NCBI GenBank assembly: GCA_963920635.1
Contig: OY987306.1
Span: 13,534,001 to 13,598,000 of the forward strand
DNA from: Pseudeuparius sepicola
Taxonomy: Eukaryota; Arthropoda; Insecta; Coleoptera; Anthribidae
DNA: 64,000 bases
Reading direction: 5' to 3'
In this document: positions 1-12,665 of the stretch, piece after piece
Position numbering within the stretch: the stretch's first letter is position 1
How the letters are laid out: each line of letters starts with the position of its first letter
Translations under genes and position numbers: made by a program
The notes under the pieces: model-generated
What the model saw: only the letters and a program-made list of their open reading frames with translations
Databases searched by the model: none
Told to the model about the DNA's origin: nothing

Positions 1-175
1 AAAAGATATAATATATCAAACTACCCTTATTGAATTTATCAAAGATTATAGTATCATTTTGAGATCTATTTATGTAATATATATTGTTTTAAAATTTGTG
101 TGAAATATTGATAATATGTATATACTTAAAAAAAGGCGGTTCTATTGGCACCGTTTTTTTTAAGTATTTTTTTAT

Positions 176-545
176 TTGATATAATAATTTTGGCTTCTTT
201 TTAACAAAACAGCAGGCATTTTGGCCAAAAATGGAAATACAATGTTCTTATTTTGCAGACGTCCAACATTGCTCTTGTAAAAATCTATGGAAAATAGCTA
301 TTTGTCAGGAAATACTTTTTTAATGGCTTCCAATTTCTGTTCAGTCAATTAGCAAAAATGTTCGGAATTAACCAGGACATTGTGTTCAGACTTTGCCAGT
401 TATTTATAGCGGAGATTTCGTTGTCGAGACGGGCGATTTTTTCGGCTTCGGAAAATAAATCTTCTGGGATCTCCATTTCAATTTAAACGAGCCTTTCCAC
501 TAAATTAATTTCTTCGCACTGGGTTTCGTTGTTCTTTCAAAACAT
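176..545 (-). pseudogene. decayed coding sequence, family not recognised
   Basis: Read on the minus strand, this stretch is coding-like across two frames. The first frame carries a charged, coiled-coil-like segment (ETQCEEINLVERL, an in-frame stop, then MEIPEDLFSEAEKIARLDNEI) from about 545 down to a stop near 345. After a frameshift the second frame continues with LTEQKLEAIKKVFPDK, another stop, and a hydrophobic-basic tail ending near 176. The composition (acidic and amphipathic segments, sensible proline and lysine use) differs from the surrounding random AT-rich translation, so I infer an old gene or transposon fragment with at least two stops and one frameshift. I do not recognise the family. 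Confidence 0.4.
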
Positions 546-944
546 TTTTAGTGAATTAGAGTTATTCTGCTAAGGCGAAGTAAAAGTAATTCGTTCCTTC
601 ATTTTTTGCATACACAATACATTCAAGAATTTTAATTATTAGACATTATTATTTGAAAACTTTTTTGAAAAAAAAGGCGTCGTATGATCGACTGTCATAA
701 GCTTATAATTCCATAAATAAAACGTAGAACAAAAATGGATATCGACGAAGATATATAACCAACCAGAAGAAAACACTGTAAACGTAGCATCCTCTCATTC
801 CGTTCCGTTTACTGCCAGAACCAGAGAACTTGCATGATTAATACGTACAAAATCGTTTTTTAGTTGTTTTTCAACTTAATTTACTTACAATTATTTACAT
901 ATAATTACTTATTAGCACCATAGATTATTTGTCAATGGTAGAAC

Positions 945-1290
945 ACAACACTCCCTCGATCACCGGTGCAGCAAGGACTGTGGTAGACTCCACCTCACCT
1001 TTGTTATTACTTGTGGCAGTAATAAATATACACCATATTATTGCTTTTGGTAGCAATAATATCAACCTCAACCACTGCTTTTGGCGATAATGATTACAAC
1101 ATTCCTGAGCATTCAAGAACACAATACACCCTCAATCAGTGGCGCAGTATGGTGGACTATATCACACATTTTTATTAAGTACTTGTTGGGGCAGTAATAA
1201 ATGCACGCCACATTATTGATTTTGGTATTAATGATATGAACTTCCATTATTACTCCTGCCGGTATATAATGATTACAACATTCCTTGGAT
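945..1290. repeat. two-copy tandem duplication, about 177 bp unit
   Basis: Two diverged direct copies follow each other. The motif GTAATAAAT.(T/C)AC(A/G)CCA.ATTATTG occurs at about 1019 and 1193, and ATAATGATTACAACATTCCT at about 1088 and 1265, giving a period of roughly 175-177 bp. No coding potential is seen. Confidence 0.7.
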
Positions 1291-4200
1291 GAATAATAAT
1301 TTTAATATGGAAAACGCAAATAGAAATGTGACTGAAATATCAATTTCAAATTTTAATTTTGGAGCGAAAACAAATTAAAACAGCTAAATTATAATGTCTT
1401 ACAATACAATTCTTAGGACTCTATAAGTTCAGGTATAGGTAATTTAGTTATTAGTTTTCTTTTCCTATCACACTTTATGCAAACATATTTGGTGTAGCGT
1501 GCGGAAATTTCAACAATGGTTCTGACAGTACATGTGTAGCTTTGTCTATGCTGAAACAGATCCATGGAGTTATTATGTGAGGCCCCTCACCTTACTGATG
1601 GAAATCACTGATACTGATAGATAGTAAGTTTGAAAAAACTTATTGGATTATTTACCCAAGAATTTACCCTTAAGCAAATAGGTTAAACTATCAAAATAGC
1701 CTTAATAATTACTGAGTGCATTTTTGGGAACAAAGTATAATTAGTACTAAATTAATAATTTATATAAATCGCACTTTTCAGACATCTGAGGAGGCACCTC
1801 TCTATATGCCAATTTTATTTGTTTTTCGAGCAAAAGTTTTATAATGAGTATAAATGTTTCATCTATAGCAGCACAAATTTGTGTAAAAAATAGAAAGGAT
1901 CAGTAAAGAAAATGAAGCTATTTCTTGTAGTGTTCAAGGATCGGAGGCGTTGGAGTTATAGCCTCGCAAAAGTCAGTAGGCACAGCTTACCCTAACATAG
2001 GGTAAGCTGTGCCTGTAATATCAGAAATGGAATTTCTGTTGTTGCCCAGCTACACCCCCCCCCCTAAACTTATACTAAAATTAAATTCAATTTATTTAAA
2101 AAGATAATACGTATATTTCATGATTTCTAAATCAGAATATGATAAATTAAGGACTAGTAATATGCGACTTAAAGTTAAATTAATTGAAGTGTGATGTATT
2201 CTGTTAGTGTATTGAATTGTCTGACATAAAGTCTGTGTATGTGGTCCGGGTCTTATGGGATCCTTAGTATTTTCTGTAATTTACAAAAATGAATTAGAAA
2301 ATAAGGTTATTTAAAGGGTCAGAAAGGTAATTAAAGTGGGGTGTAACACTGCTACCCCCTATTAAAAAAAGATGATGCCAAGCATTAGCTTTTACAAAAT
2401 TAAAGTAATAAGATATTGAATATTATCATAAAAATGGTAAAGTACCTAGTAAATTAAAATTATTATAATATTAAAGTTATATATAAAATTCTAAATAAAG
2501 TATAAGATATATATAATTATTATTTAAGTAAAGATATATAAAACTAGAATTAGATTTGATATTTTAATTTAATTGTTCTTCTATGTCAGAAAGTATTTAT
2601 ACTTCTGCCTATAAACTGGTTACCAAGTTTTTATTTGACTTTCTTAGCTAATTTTTTCTCTGTTAAAGTTATGTTGAATATTATTTCTTTTATATAATCT
2701 TTCTTTCGCCTTTTGTTTTCTTAAATCTGTATTTTTCTGGCCATGTTATAAGTGTTTAATTTTTGCATACAATTCTCATATATTTCGATATTATTTGTTC
2801 TATATTGTATAATGTTTCAGCACATTTACTTGAGGTAGGTATGTCCGAAGACAAGTTCATAGGGAGTGAAACCGCGTGTGTGATTTACAGAAAGTAGCAA
2901 GTACAAGCGTAAAAGGGAGGAGTTGCAAGGGGTGTTCACCTGGTTGTTCTATAACGTCATTGATCGTATCATTTCTAAGAGGGATGCGTGAAAAAGTTCT
3001 AGACTACCATTCAATTGTGGATGACTACTGATGAGAAAGCACATTTTATATTGTATGATTAAATTGCATAATTCGTTTGATAACACTCTAATAGTAGATA
3101 CTTTTGGAAACGTTAAATCTTGCAGTTAGCCATCATTATTGAAATTCTTGCTTTTTAATATTAGTTAGAGGCATCATTTTTCAAATTAAAACTTTGGGCA
3201 GTTTTTGAAATGCGGCGTAAAGTAGGTACAACAATTTATATGGGCCGAAAATGCTGCCCGTAATTTTCGGCCCGCAACGGTATACATTATCAACTATATC
3301 AAAGATATATTAATTTTATAGCTACTGGAGTAGCTACTAAATAGGTTAGATACTAATAAATTATAACATATATTTTCTATAAAAACCATTAAAATGACTA
3401 TTCATATTGCCAACAAGAGGTCAATCTAATCGTGAGGTCAAAAGCCAACTATAACTTATTTTCTTCATATATTCACTTGAAATCGTAAAAGTATGTATTA
3501 TTTAAAGATACAAATAGGCTGGGGCAGGCGGCTTTAAAGAAATCATTAAAGAAGTTTATCTTCAGGTTCCTTAGAAAACTGGAATTTTTAACGACCCAAA
3601 ATTCTATCACTTTACATGTGCGATGGACTCTTTAAACAACAACCTATTATCATTGCTCAAACAAGAAATTAATGTGTAAGTATAAGTAAAACTAGCGGTT
3701 TGAAAGAAAAATAAACATTTTAATTGCCAATCCCCGAGTTGACTGGAGGGCAACTCTGGCTTTTCAGCGAGCCAAATTAGAAATCGCTCCTTCAAGATAG
3801 ACGGTTGGATGCCGCAGTCAAACATGTGAAAAGCCTTTCACATTCTCGGTCTCCAAAACATATTTTATAAAACAAAGTCAGTGTAACCCTTCCAATTAAT
3901 GTATAAATTTATCTCCTTAAACTGATACCTACACTATCAGTTTTGAAAAGTGCTTTAATATTTGCTTTATTTAATTTGTACATTATTAAGAAGGAGAAAA
4001 TAAAGTTTTGGATTCAAAAATTGATATATGATTGCTAATTCTCTTATAGTCAAATTGGCAACGTTCTGGATTTCATCAACACTATTTGCCCCGAGTATAG
4101 CTCAAGTTTCACGAGAATATGGTTTCGATCCAATAATCCTGATAATTTGGCCTAGTTCGATTTTTTTTTAATATTCTTAGCATGGGTAATGCAAATGGGT

Positions 4201-5340
4201 AAAATCTTATATTGCATGAGTTACAGGGTGCTAAAAGTGAACTGTTCAAATATTTTATTGCGTATAGTTTTAAACAAGACAACATATTCAAACATATAAT
4301 AAGTGAAAGTTATAGGGAATACAATGATGTACCTAAAAGTGGAAAAATAGGGAATGCTTCTAGACCAATCATTTAGAGGTGCGTTGCGACTCTGAGCGTC
4401 GCATGATAATTTTCGTTGTCAAAAAATCTTCCCTATATCGGCGCATGTAAGTACATACTATCACAATGAAGCAGAGTTTTTTATTTTCTTGTTTGCCTCG
4501 TAAGTGCCTCATAAGTGCCTCATAAGTGTTTCCACTGGGCATAAGAAATGAGCAAGAAATCAAGAATTTCGGGTAAGTGTAGCAACGTTGCGCCAATTCT
4601 ATGGCTTCTCAAATCAAAAACTTCCACTACATTCCTTTGCACCACCCCGCTCCTCCCCGTACCGTATAGATAGAAAATAGCACTGACTGACTTTAATCGT
4701 CGATGGAGGTCAATCAACGCTTTAATTTAATACGTCAGTCAACGAAAATAGGTTAACTCGCTGCATTATTATTATTATAATTTATAATTATTAGCGGATT
4801 TAAAGTTTAATATTATTTCTTGGCTTTTGAGATTCACGTAACGTGAAATTATGCGGATTTCTTTGATTGTCAAAGTAGTATTAGTTAATTAAGTTATAAA
4901 GCGGGGACGCATTTAAAAGATACTTTCGGTCTGAGGAGCAAAGGGGGCCTGTGGGAGGAGTTCGAATCTCATAAACAAGGAGAGCACGTGTGGCTAGCAT
5001 CCGATGGCAGACATCGGGGCAGATCCTGGGCATGCAGCGTTGCCACGCACTCAGATTGCAACGCCGCGGCGGTTACCACATATTTTTAAAAGCGCTGGAG
5101 ATATCCGCTATAAAATAAACCCCTCATCCGGCATCGCAGCAAATATAGGAGTTCGTTAATATCCAATAGGCTTTCAGAGAGGAAGGGGGACTGCATTCTT
5201 CGCATTCCTGCCAAGTACCACCTTATTGCGGCTCAGCTTTATCTAAGTATGATTGTGTTATTATAGAAGAATCTCTTAGTGGTTTTTTACATTGGTTTAT
5301 TAACTTATTTATCTTAACCGTAAACCTAAACTTTGATTTA
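1291..5340. other. no gene seen; AT-rich intergenic sequence with small hairpins
   Basis: I see no supported gene here. Reading frames are short and lack domain-like composition. The stretch holds two clean hairpins (1979-2015; 3242-3273, with 11-bp stems GGGCCGAAAAT/ATTTTCGGCCC) and a triplicated 12-mer (GTGCCTCATAA) near 4497-4530. Confidence 0.6.
1979..2015. repeat. perfect 16-bp stem hairpin
   Basis: AGGCACAGCTTACCCT, then the 5-base loop AACAT, then its exact reverse complement. It is not followed by a T-run in a way that would suggest a known terminator class, and no gene adjoins it. Its function is unknown. Confidence 0.85.
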
Positions 5341-5345
5341 ATTTA

Positions 5346-5640
5346 ATTTTAAAGCTTCCCCGGAGTCTTCGGGTGAGGTTCTGATGCTTCCCGGGCCCCC
5401 GAAAAATTGAGAAATAAGAAAAAACACGCAATTTTCAAAAGTGGTTTCATCCTTGCCGTTTCTCGAAAGTGGTTAATCGTGAATCGGAAGGCTCTTTTTG
5501 GTAGATACTTACTGGAAGAAAGTACGACACCGAATTACGAGATTTACCACCTCCTTCGATTTTTAGAACGGCTCTATTCGAGTTTGTCGAAAGACTTTTG
5601 TGAAAAAAGCCGCCAATATCCGTGGGTAGGATTGTAAGAT
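5346..5640 (+). pseudogene. fragment of a dispersed coding repeat (shared with 33.2-33.4 kb)
   Basis: The frame reads PESSGEVLMLPGPPKN, a stop, and after a small shift NKKKHAIFKS. The same peptide pattern (PESSGEVPMLPAPP-NKKKHAISK) occurs on the minus strand at 33.2-33.4 kb. Matching at the protein level while the DNA has diverged indicates that both copies descend from a coding element. The downstream frame stays open to about 5637 without recognisable motifs. The gene family is unknown to me, and the copy is broken by a stop and a frameshift. Confidence 0.45.
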
Positions 5641-6161
5641 TTTCCACTAGTATTCAGGCAATCTAAGGCCAACCTAAGAACGCCGAATTTACTTCTTGTG
5701 TAAGGCAATGTCGCGTAGTAAGATGTTAGATTTGCCGCCACTTAACGCCTTTGAGGTTATGGCTGGCTATCAAACCGCGAGAGAAGTGAGGGGTAATTGC
5801 AACGTTGTCAGTTGAACTCGTTTGCGACCGCACGTATTGAAACGATTTCAAGGGCCGCGCCAGTACATATGACCAAGATTTTATTCCATTTACCAAAAAT
5901 TAAATATCTGCAATATACTCCAATAATGTTGTTCATTGCAGTAAGTAACCTATAAACACTGATGACCTCTAGATTTAAACACTAGTTAATATGTAGGTAC
6001 CTATATAGTTTAAAGTAAATAATATAATATGATTAATTTCTAGGCGGGTTCTGAAATATATTTTGTACCGCCTTCTGCGAAAGTAGGCAGTTCCTAACTA
6101 CATAAGAGCCGACTTATGTAAATCTCCAGGGGGGCTCACCACATCTTGAATTTACCGTATC
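5641..6161. other. no gene seen
   Basis: AT-rich sequence with no supported reading frame, repeat or RNA. Confidence 0.5.
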
Positions 6162-6163
6162 TA

Positions 6164-6629
6164 CAGGGTGGTCCATATGAAATGGAATCAACTCCGTAAA
6201 ATTTTTATTTTTCAACCGATTTTAGCCGCTTTTTTTCTAAAGATAGGTCACAAAAACTCTTTTTTTTTACTTTGGTGCAAAATATCAGGTCTTAATTTCA
6301 ATTTTCAAGGCCTACTACGATTTTTTTTTAGTAAAAAACGACGAAAACCATTTAGCGATTTTTTTATTTAAAATCTAAGACCTGGAGTGTCCTGATTAAC
6401 GCTGTGGTATCAGATTTTAAATAAAAAAATCGCTAAATGCTTTTCGTCACCTTTTACTAGAAAAAAAAAATCGTAGTAGGCCTTAAATATTGAGATTAAG
6501 ACTTGAAATTTTGCACCAAAGTAAAAAAAAGTTTTTTTTGCGACCCATCTTCAGAAAAAAAAACGCAAAAATCGGATGAAAAACAAAAAAAAAATACGAG
6601 GGTGCTTCTATTTCAAATGGACCACCCTG
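6164..6629. mobile_element. 466-bp foldback MITE, Tc1/mariner-type ends
   Basis: The element begins CAGGGTGGTCC and ends with its complement GGACCACCCTG, flanked by TA on both sides (6162-6163 and 6630-6631). The whole element is an imperfect palindrome: the arms around 6190-6370 and 6410-6600 share blocks such as ATTTAGCGATTTTTTTATTT and its complement. A TA target duplication with CAGGG ends fits the IS630-Tc1-mariner superfamily. The reading frame inside at 6168-6371 is an artefact of the palindrome. Confidence 0.8.
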
Positions 6630-7012
6630 TATATACGAGTAGGTATTTGCTAAATAAAGATATTAAAATCTAAAAACAGATTTTATTATAAAGTTTCCCA
6701 CGAATTCTCAAAAATAAAAAATATATACTGTATATTTCTTCTAAAAAATTTACAAACATAAGAATCACCAGTCTATCACAGCATGTATACGCATACCACA
6801 TACCAGTTTTACAAAATAACAAAATTAAAGTTTGTACGGAGTTCCATTACAGAAATAAGATAATATGAAAATGCACACGAAGTAATGAGTCAATTCTGCA
6901 TAGATCTGTGGCCTGTGGCTCACAAAAAGTCTAAAATTCCGTAGTTAAAAACCTATTTATGAATGAACGGTCGGGTCTCCCCTCCCCCTTTCTTATTAAT
7001 TTTGTTAATTAG

Positions 7013-7909
7013 TAGTGATGTAAAAATTTCTTGTTCTTGTCTTGCTCTTTCTTGTTCTTGTCTTGTTCTTGCTGCATGAACAAGACAAGAGGTAGTGGAG
7101 CAAGAAGCAAGACAAGACAAGAGTAGCTCCAGCAAGAAGACAATATTTTTGTCAAGAAATTTGCAAGAAACAAGATTTCTTGCTTTCTACCGATGGCAAG
7201 TAAATGAGACAAATAAGCAAGGGAAACGTGATTTATTTAAATCATATTAATAAGAAACAAAGTAGGTAATTCTTTTATACAAAAAAAAAACTGAAACTAC
7301 AGTTTGTTCAGCGAATGTTCGGCCCTACGTCACAACTCCCGTCCTTGTCTTACTCATGAATATACGATGGATATCGGTCGTATATTCACGAGTTAGACAA
7401 GGACGAGAGTTGTGACGTAGGGCCGAACATTCGCTGAACAAACTATAGGTACCAAGGTAGCTAACTACTTAAATCTTAAACGTGAACATGACACTACTGA
7501 CATTACTAGTAACTAGTTATCTGTATTTCTTACACTGCCCCATGAATTTAGACAGAGAAGGCATGATTCAGAATTTAGCCTATTTCGGTGTTTTCTTATA
7601 ACCAATGATGCCTTCTAAAAAAGTCTTTCGGCAGGAACTGATGTTGCCATAGTACTTAGAATATCCCTGGCCATTTTAGATAAAATAGGGTGGCTCGCTC
7701 GGCGCCGGCGAGCGCGCAGAAGGCGTAAAATAAAGGGAATCCCCGAAAAAGAGTTGGGGAATCCCCTAAAAAGCAAGAACAAGAAGTAAGCAAGAGTCTT
7801 GCTAGCAAGAAAAGAAATAACAAGAAGTAGTTTTACATCTTGCCTTGCTTAGCAAGACAAGACAAGAAGTTGCCGAGCAAGACAAGAAATCTTGTTTTTT
7901 ACATCACTA
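7013..7909. mobile_element. non-autonomous hAT element with (CAAGA)-rich arms
   Basis: The termini are inverted: TAGTGATGTAAAAA at 7013 and its complement TTTTTACATCACTA ending at 7909. An exact 8-bp direct repeat, TTAATTAG, flanks the element (7005-7012 and 7910-7917), which is the hAT superfamily TSD length. Both subterminal regions (7020-7200 and 7770-7890) consist of degenerate CAAGA/TCTTG repeats in opposite orientation, so the element can fold back. There is no transposase. A separate perfect palindrome lies inside at 7301-7444. Confidence 0.88.
7301..7444. repeat. 144-bp near-perfect palindrome nested in the hAT element
   Basis: Two 67-bp arms (7301-7367 and 7378-7444) starting AGTTTGTTCAGCGAATG are separated by 10 bp. 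Only a few mismatches are visible. It could be a nested hairpin MITE, or part of the original hAT element; no clear TSD was found. Confidence 0.8.
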
Positions 7910-7917
7910 TTAATTAG

Positions 7918-10560
7918 CGATTATCATTTGTAATTTAAACAATTCCAGGGGGGCTAAGGCTAAGCCCCTCCGGAAATTTCTCCAGGGGGGGCCGAGCCCC
8001 CGAGCCCCACCTGCTTTCGGCGCCTATGCCTAACTAACTTCATTATAATAATTCAGCAATATTAAAATTTCAGCCAAATCCATATTAGATACAAAGGCAA
8101 CTTCTGTACTACTATTCAAGCTGAAAACATGTTTCTGATTTAGGAATAACTTCTAAAAGAGGGATGTACCTACAATGATATTATTAAAATACACAAAGGT
8201 TCACCAAACGCACAGAATTCATCTAATAAGAAATCCATCCTTCTATAATTATCATTATTACTATTATTTAGTAAGCATTTAATTAAATTTATAACTCCCA
8301 GTCCCTGGGACCATAATAAAGGCCATCCGTGCCTATTCGTTGCTAAATTAATTCGGCTAAATTCCCACCTCTAAAATCAGCAGCGAGGCGGCGTTTTGTC
8401 ACTGATAATATTATAATATATAAGCAGAGACCTAATATTTTATATAAAACACACACCGAGGGAGCCATTATTGGTCGATATAGGACATAGGTTTTTGAAA
8501 TATATACAGGACCCACCAGTTAAGCTCCCCAGGCTTGTAACTTTTTAATTTTTTGAGCAATTTAATTGACCTTGGTGTGAAAATTAAAGCTAGAAATTAT
8601 CTCGAATTAAGTGTAAATGTTCCAAAAGGCTACATAACTATTATGAGGGTTAGGCGGCAGCATACTCTGTAGCTCCATTATATTGATTAGCACAGATGAA
8701 ACAGGATATGAGAAATATTACTTTTTTACCAACCCGCAACCCGCCCATTTTTAAGACGCTTTTTTGGAAACTAATGAATACATAAAACATTACAAGCTGC
8801 TTTCAAAATAATATTTCTTTAACACTATTTTAAAAACTACACATTCCACAACTAAAAATTGTGTGGGAAATTTCGACAAATATCAGACACTGTTTAGCCG
8901 CACATAAATTAGCGCATTATTAGGATGCTAATCATTACGTCTGAAAAATAAGGCATTAATTTCATCTTCTGGGTTCACCAAATTAAATTTTTAAATTTTC
9001 ATATGTTTCAAAAGTTTTTTTATAGAAACACTTTTGGAGTAGCATATTCCAACTTTTCACTCATGGTAATATGAGCCATTCTGCGATGGAAACGGCTATC
9101 CTTCCTACTCCTAGTAGGTATGTCTCATTGTTTTGAGATCGGACACGGTGGTGCATGGTGCTTCCATACTTCGTGGTGATTATTTACATCGCGTTTTAAA
9201 AGATATAAGACGCGTTTGATAGTTTTTAATGCTAATCCCTAAATTTCACGATAATTATTATTAATCTAAATCGGTTGGAGTTGGAGACTAGGTGGTACGT
9301 TATAGGTTATTAGGTTACACCTGAAATTTGTTCTTATTGTCGTGATTGGGTGCAATCACCATTACAATCGATTTTTCTACGCAGAGCAAAGACAGATATA
9401 TCAAGCTAAGCTTCTTGCAAGGGCTTCCTTTGCTCGGTAATGATGAAACACCCATTGTAAAACCCAACCTAAGCTTTATATTTTGTGCGTGAACCAGAAA
9501 GGTCATTCAGCCATATTTATGCACTCTCCACCCCGGTCGCATGTTAATCCCAAACACGCTTCTTTCTGAGGTTTTTATTTAAAGGTTTAGATCAAACAAC
9601 TGTATAGCTTTGTGGTCTCCATGCTTATGGAAAAAAATGAAAACTGATATAGTATATTTCCTTACGAGTCCAATAAGAATTTTTCCGTGCGCGTGTCACA
9701 AATTCTCCTGAACATGGGAAGACATGCAAGCACGGAAAAATCTATTTCTGGACGTGTAAATGAACGATATTTTTTATTATACTTCTTTGAAAACAAATAC
9801 ATAAAAACGAAAGAAATTTTAAACAAAATTATTGATTAAATCGACCATTTTCCACACTTACAATAAATGAGTCTAACCCAACTCAACTATAATTTTAAAT
9901 TACATTGTAACGTCAATTTCTATGAAAATAAATTTCCGAGGTAAAATGAAACATTTTGGGTCTATATTCGTGGCAAATTTCCGGCTGGGTTAAGCTCGAG
10001 GCACTTTTTGCCACCCCTTCCGGCAAAACACAATAAGCCAGTTATTTCACCCCTTCGTCGTTTATTTTAGGGTTACACCATTGTTTTCCCTCTAAAAAGG
10101 GGGGACCAAGTTTTGGGATATGAGCAGGTCAACTTCTGGCAGAATCGGGCTCAAAAAACATTAGCGTGAAACTTTACGTTAAATTTGTGTATACGTAATG
10201 CGGGGGTTTACATGGAAAATTCATTAGGATAAGTTGACTCGATTAGTCTGTAAGACAAGAATAATCAATATACTTAAGCATAAAAACAGATAATAGTGGG
10301 CCAGTATTTTTTTAGAGAGATTTCTTCGATTATAAACTATAGACCTATGTTCACTGCTCGCCATGTACATAGCTTAGTTAATAAGAATTGGGTAATTTAA
10401 CAAACATTATGTTTAGTTTGGACTTTGATCTTATGGGTAGAATTTACCATGTATTTTTACTTTTGTTCTTCGCGTTAAATTTAAATTTCTTGAATCTTGG
10501 AACCGAGAACCAATTGCGGTTGAGGCTCCACTATTGACATGCGCACTCAGCGCACCGTTG
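7918..10560. other. no gene seen; one GC-rich patch
   Basis: No supported gene. A GC-rich patch at about 7948-8025 (runs such as CCAGGGGGG and GAGCCCC) stands out against the AT-rich background. A short inverted pair (TTTTTCCGTGC near 9682 and GCACGGAAAAA near 9731) is seen. Confidence 0.5.
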
Positions 10561-10574
10561 ACTGGACGGAAATT

Positions 10575-10709
10575 AGACATTAGTTCAGATTAGACGACAG
10601 AGTGAGCTCGAAATCGGATCGCGCGCGCGCCGCTACCGAAAAATGTCCTAATAGAAGCTTCACGCCAAGCTGCAGCTGCCGACCACGACGCCACGAACGA
10701 AACTACTAG
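10575..10709 (+). promoter_or_regulatory. candidate promoter plus non-coding first exon ending at a GTAAGT donor
   Basis: A locally GC-rich, CpG-containing stretch (including a GCGCGCGCGC run at about 10619) lies in AT-rich surroundings. It contains the Inr-like sequence TTAGTTCAGATTAG near 10580 and ends at a consensus splice donor, AG|GTAAGTGG, at 10708-10710. The only ATG inside (about 10646) opens a two-codon frame. This is the layout of a 5' UTR exon, so a host gene may start here and splice out of the region. This is inference from composition and a single donor; I see no acceptor or coding exon that pairs with it. Confidence 0.3.
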
Positions 10710-10869
10710 GTAAGTGGTCTCTCAACCCGCATTCGCTATAAAATAATTTTCTCCGCAATCTTTGTTTGTTCTCTCGCGCTGGAACAAATACAACCTACCT
10801 ATATATCAATCATATCAAATTTTCTAAAAGTTTTTGAGATTTTATTACATGGCCATATCTTTTTTTCGA

Positions 10870-12238
10870 TTAGTCAGATATCAACTCGACAACACGGTTT
10901 TTTAAGGGTCGGCCAACGGTCACAAATCTCACCATTATTACTCAGATCAGTGCAGAGGCGATTGATTCTGAGAATCAGTTGGACGTCGTTTATACTTCGA
11001 CCAGCTGGATCATCGGATTCTCTCGTCAAAGCTTGGTGATTTTGGATTGGTTGACCGGTTGGTTCAATTATTCTGATTCTCTCTAAGACGAATAGACGTC
11101 AACATGTTGTTGTTAACAGTTTTAAGTCGAATGTCTATGCAGCAACATCGGGGGTAACACAGGGGTCCGTGTTGGGTCCTCTCTTTTTTAATATTTTTAT
11201 TAATGATGTTGGTGATGGTATCACAGTTGATTATTTGCTCTACGCTGATGACTTGAAGCTACATTGTGTCATTAAAGATCTGTCAGACTGCCTAATCCTT
11301 CAAAGGAATACAAATTTAATTAACAATTTGTGTATTACGAACAAACTATCTCTGAATGTTGATAAATGCAAAGTTATGGCTTTTGCTACAAAGAATACTT
11401 TACTTTTTGAGAGACCTGAAAATTTCTGCGACCTTGGTATAACATTTGACCAGAGAATGTCTTTTGTTAACCACGTCGAAAACTTAGTTAGCAGTGCATC
11501 TTTACTGCTCACTGCAGTCGAGAATTTCGAAACGCGATGTCTTTAAAGACTTTGTATTATGCGTTTGTCAGGAGTAAACTCGAATATGCCTGTACTGTTT
11601 GGTCAACAGGTTATAACTTACATGTGGAGACTCTTGAGAAGGTTCAGCGTAGATTTTTTAAGTACCTAACTTATAGAATTACAGGCGTTTATCCAAGGAT
11701 TGGTACGCCCGAATCAGAATTGCTTAACACATTTGGCATGCAGTCATTACAGGGACGGCCCTGGTATCTTTCGCAGGTGATGCTTTGGAAGATTGTCTCA
11801 TGCGTGATTGATTGTCCAGACCTGCTTGGCAGGCTTAATTTTCAAGTGCCACGTTAATGATTTTGCCAACAATCTAAGTTTTACTTGCCTCCCCACGCAC
11901 GAATATCCTGAGATTCTCTCCATTTTTTCGGATGTGTGATACCTGCAATAAATTGATTGATTTTGACATTTTTCGTCCAAATGCTATTAAAGATGTTTTT
12001 CTAAACTATAATATAGGTATTGGTTTCGGGATTGTGATTATTTAACATTGTCAGTGGTCTTTATTATTATCTTGAGTTAAATTTTTATCGTATTAGATCT
12101 TAAGTTAAATCTAATTCTTTATTTTACATTCTTTTTAATTTTAGTCTTTGCATTGTACGTACTACTACGGCTGTTTTGTAATTGGGATTTTTCTTCCTGT
12201 AAAACAGTTTCTCTCATAAATAAATAAATAAATAAATA
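10870..12238 (+). mobile_element. 5'-truncated jockey-like LINE fragment (reverse transcriptase pseudogene)
   Basis: Non-LTR retrotransposon remnant. Reverse transcriptase blocks appear in order: QHGFL near 10890, TVTNLTIIT near 10920, the QLDVVYT block near 10980, TQGSVLGPLFFNIFINDV at 11160-11215, and the catalytic LLYADDLKL at about 11235-11260. A thumb-like region follows (NKLSLNVDKCKVMAF, CDLGITFD) and then the C-terminal ALVRSKLEYAC-type block at 11560-11600. Frameshifts occur near 10905, 11000 and 11520. A 3' UTR ends in (AAAT)n at 12216-12238, as usual for jockey-group LINEs. Endonuclease and ORF1 are missing, a typical 5' truncation. It is inactive. Confidence 0.9.
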
Positions 12239-12509
12239 CAACCGCTGTTTTCTCACCTGGGAATGGCAAGTCTATCTCTAATCTAATATCTTCATTTAAT
12301 CAAAATTATTTTCTTCCTGGCTATTTTAAACTATTTCATTACATACAAAGGCAGGAAGCTTTTCATTAAATAATATATTTTTTAACAACTTTTTTGATAT
12401 TTCCAAGGCAAGCCCTATTTTTCCCAATATTTTAAATGTCGAATTTGACAGGTATAGGCTGAGAGGTCATGATTTTCAACAAGATCTTATAATGAAAAAA
12501 TAAGCCATT

Positions 12510-12665
12510 GAATATAAGAAATAGGCTCAATGCTAAACTAGTCTATGGGCCATGCCAACAATGAACAACAACAAAGAACAACGCAAGGATAGCACCGTTC
12601 CCATGGTGACGATGGCCTATATATTAGTTCGCATAGTCCCGTCGGGGAGTTGGCATTTGTGGTAG
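12510..12665 (-). repeat. dispersed repeat, copy 1 (inverted relative to 42.3-42.5 kb)
   Basis: The blocks CATTGAATATAAGAAATA, ATGCTAAACTAGTCTATGG, GGCCATGCC and the region around CGACGGG/CCCGTCGGGG are shared, in reverse complement, with 42290-42520. This is a diverged interspersed repeat with no coding potential. Confidence 0.7.
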
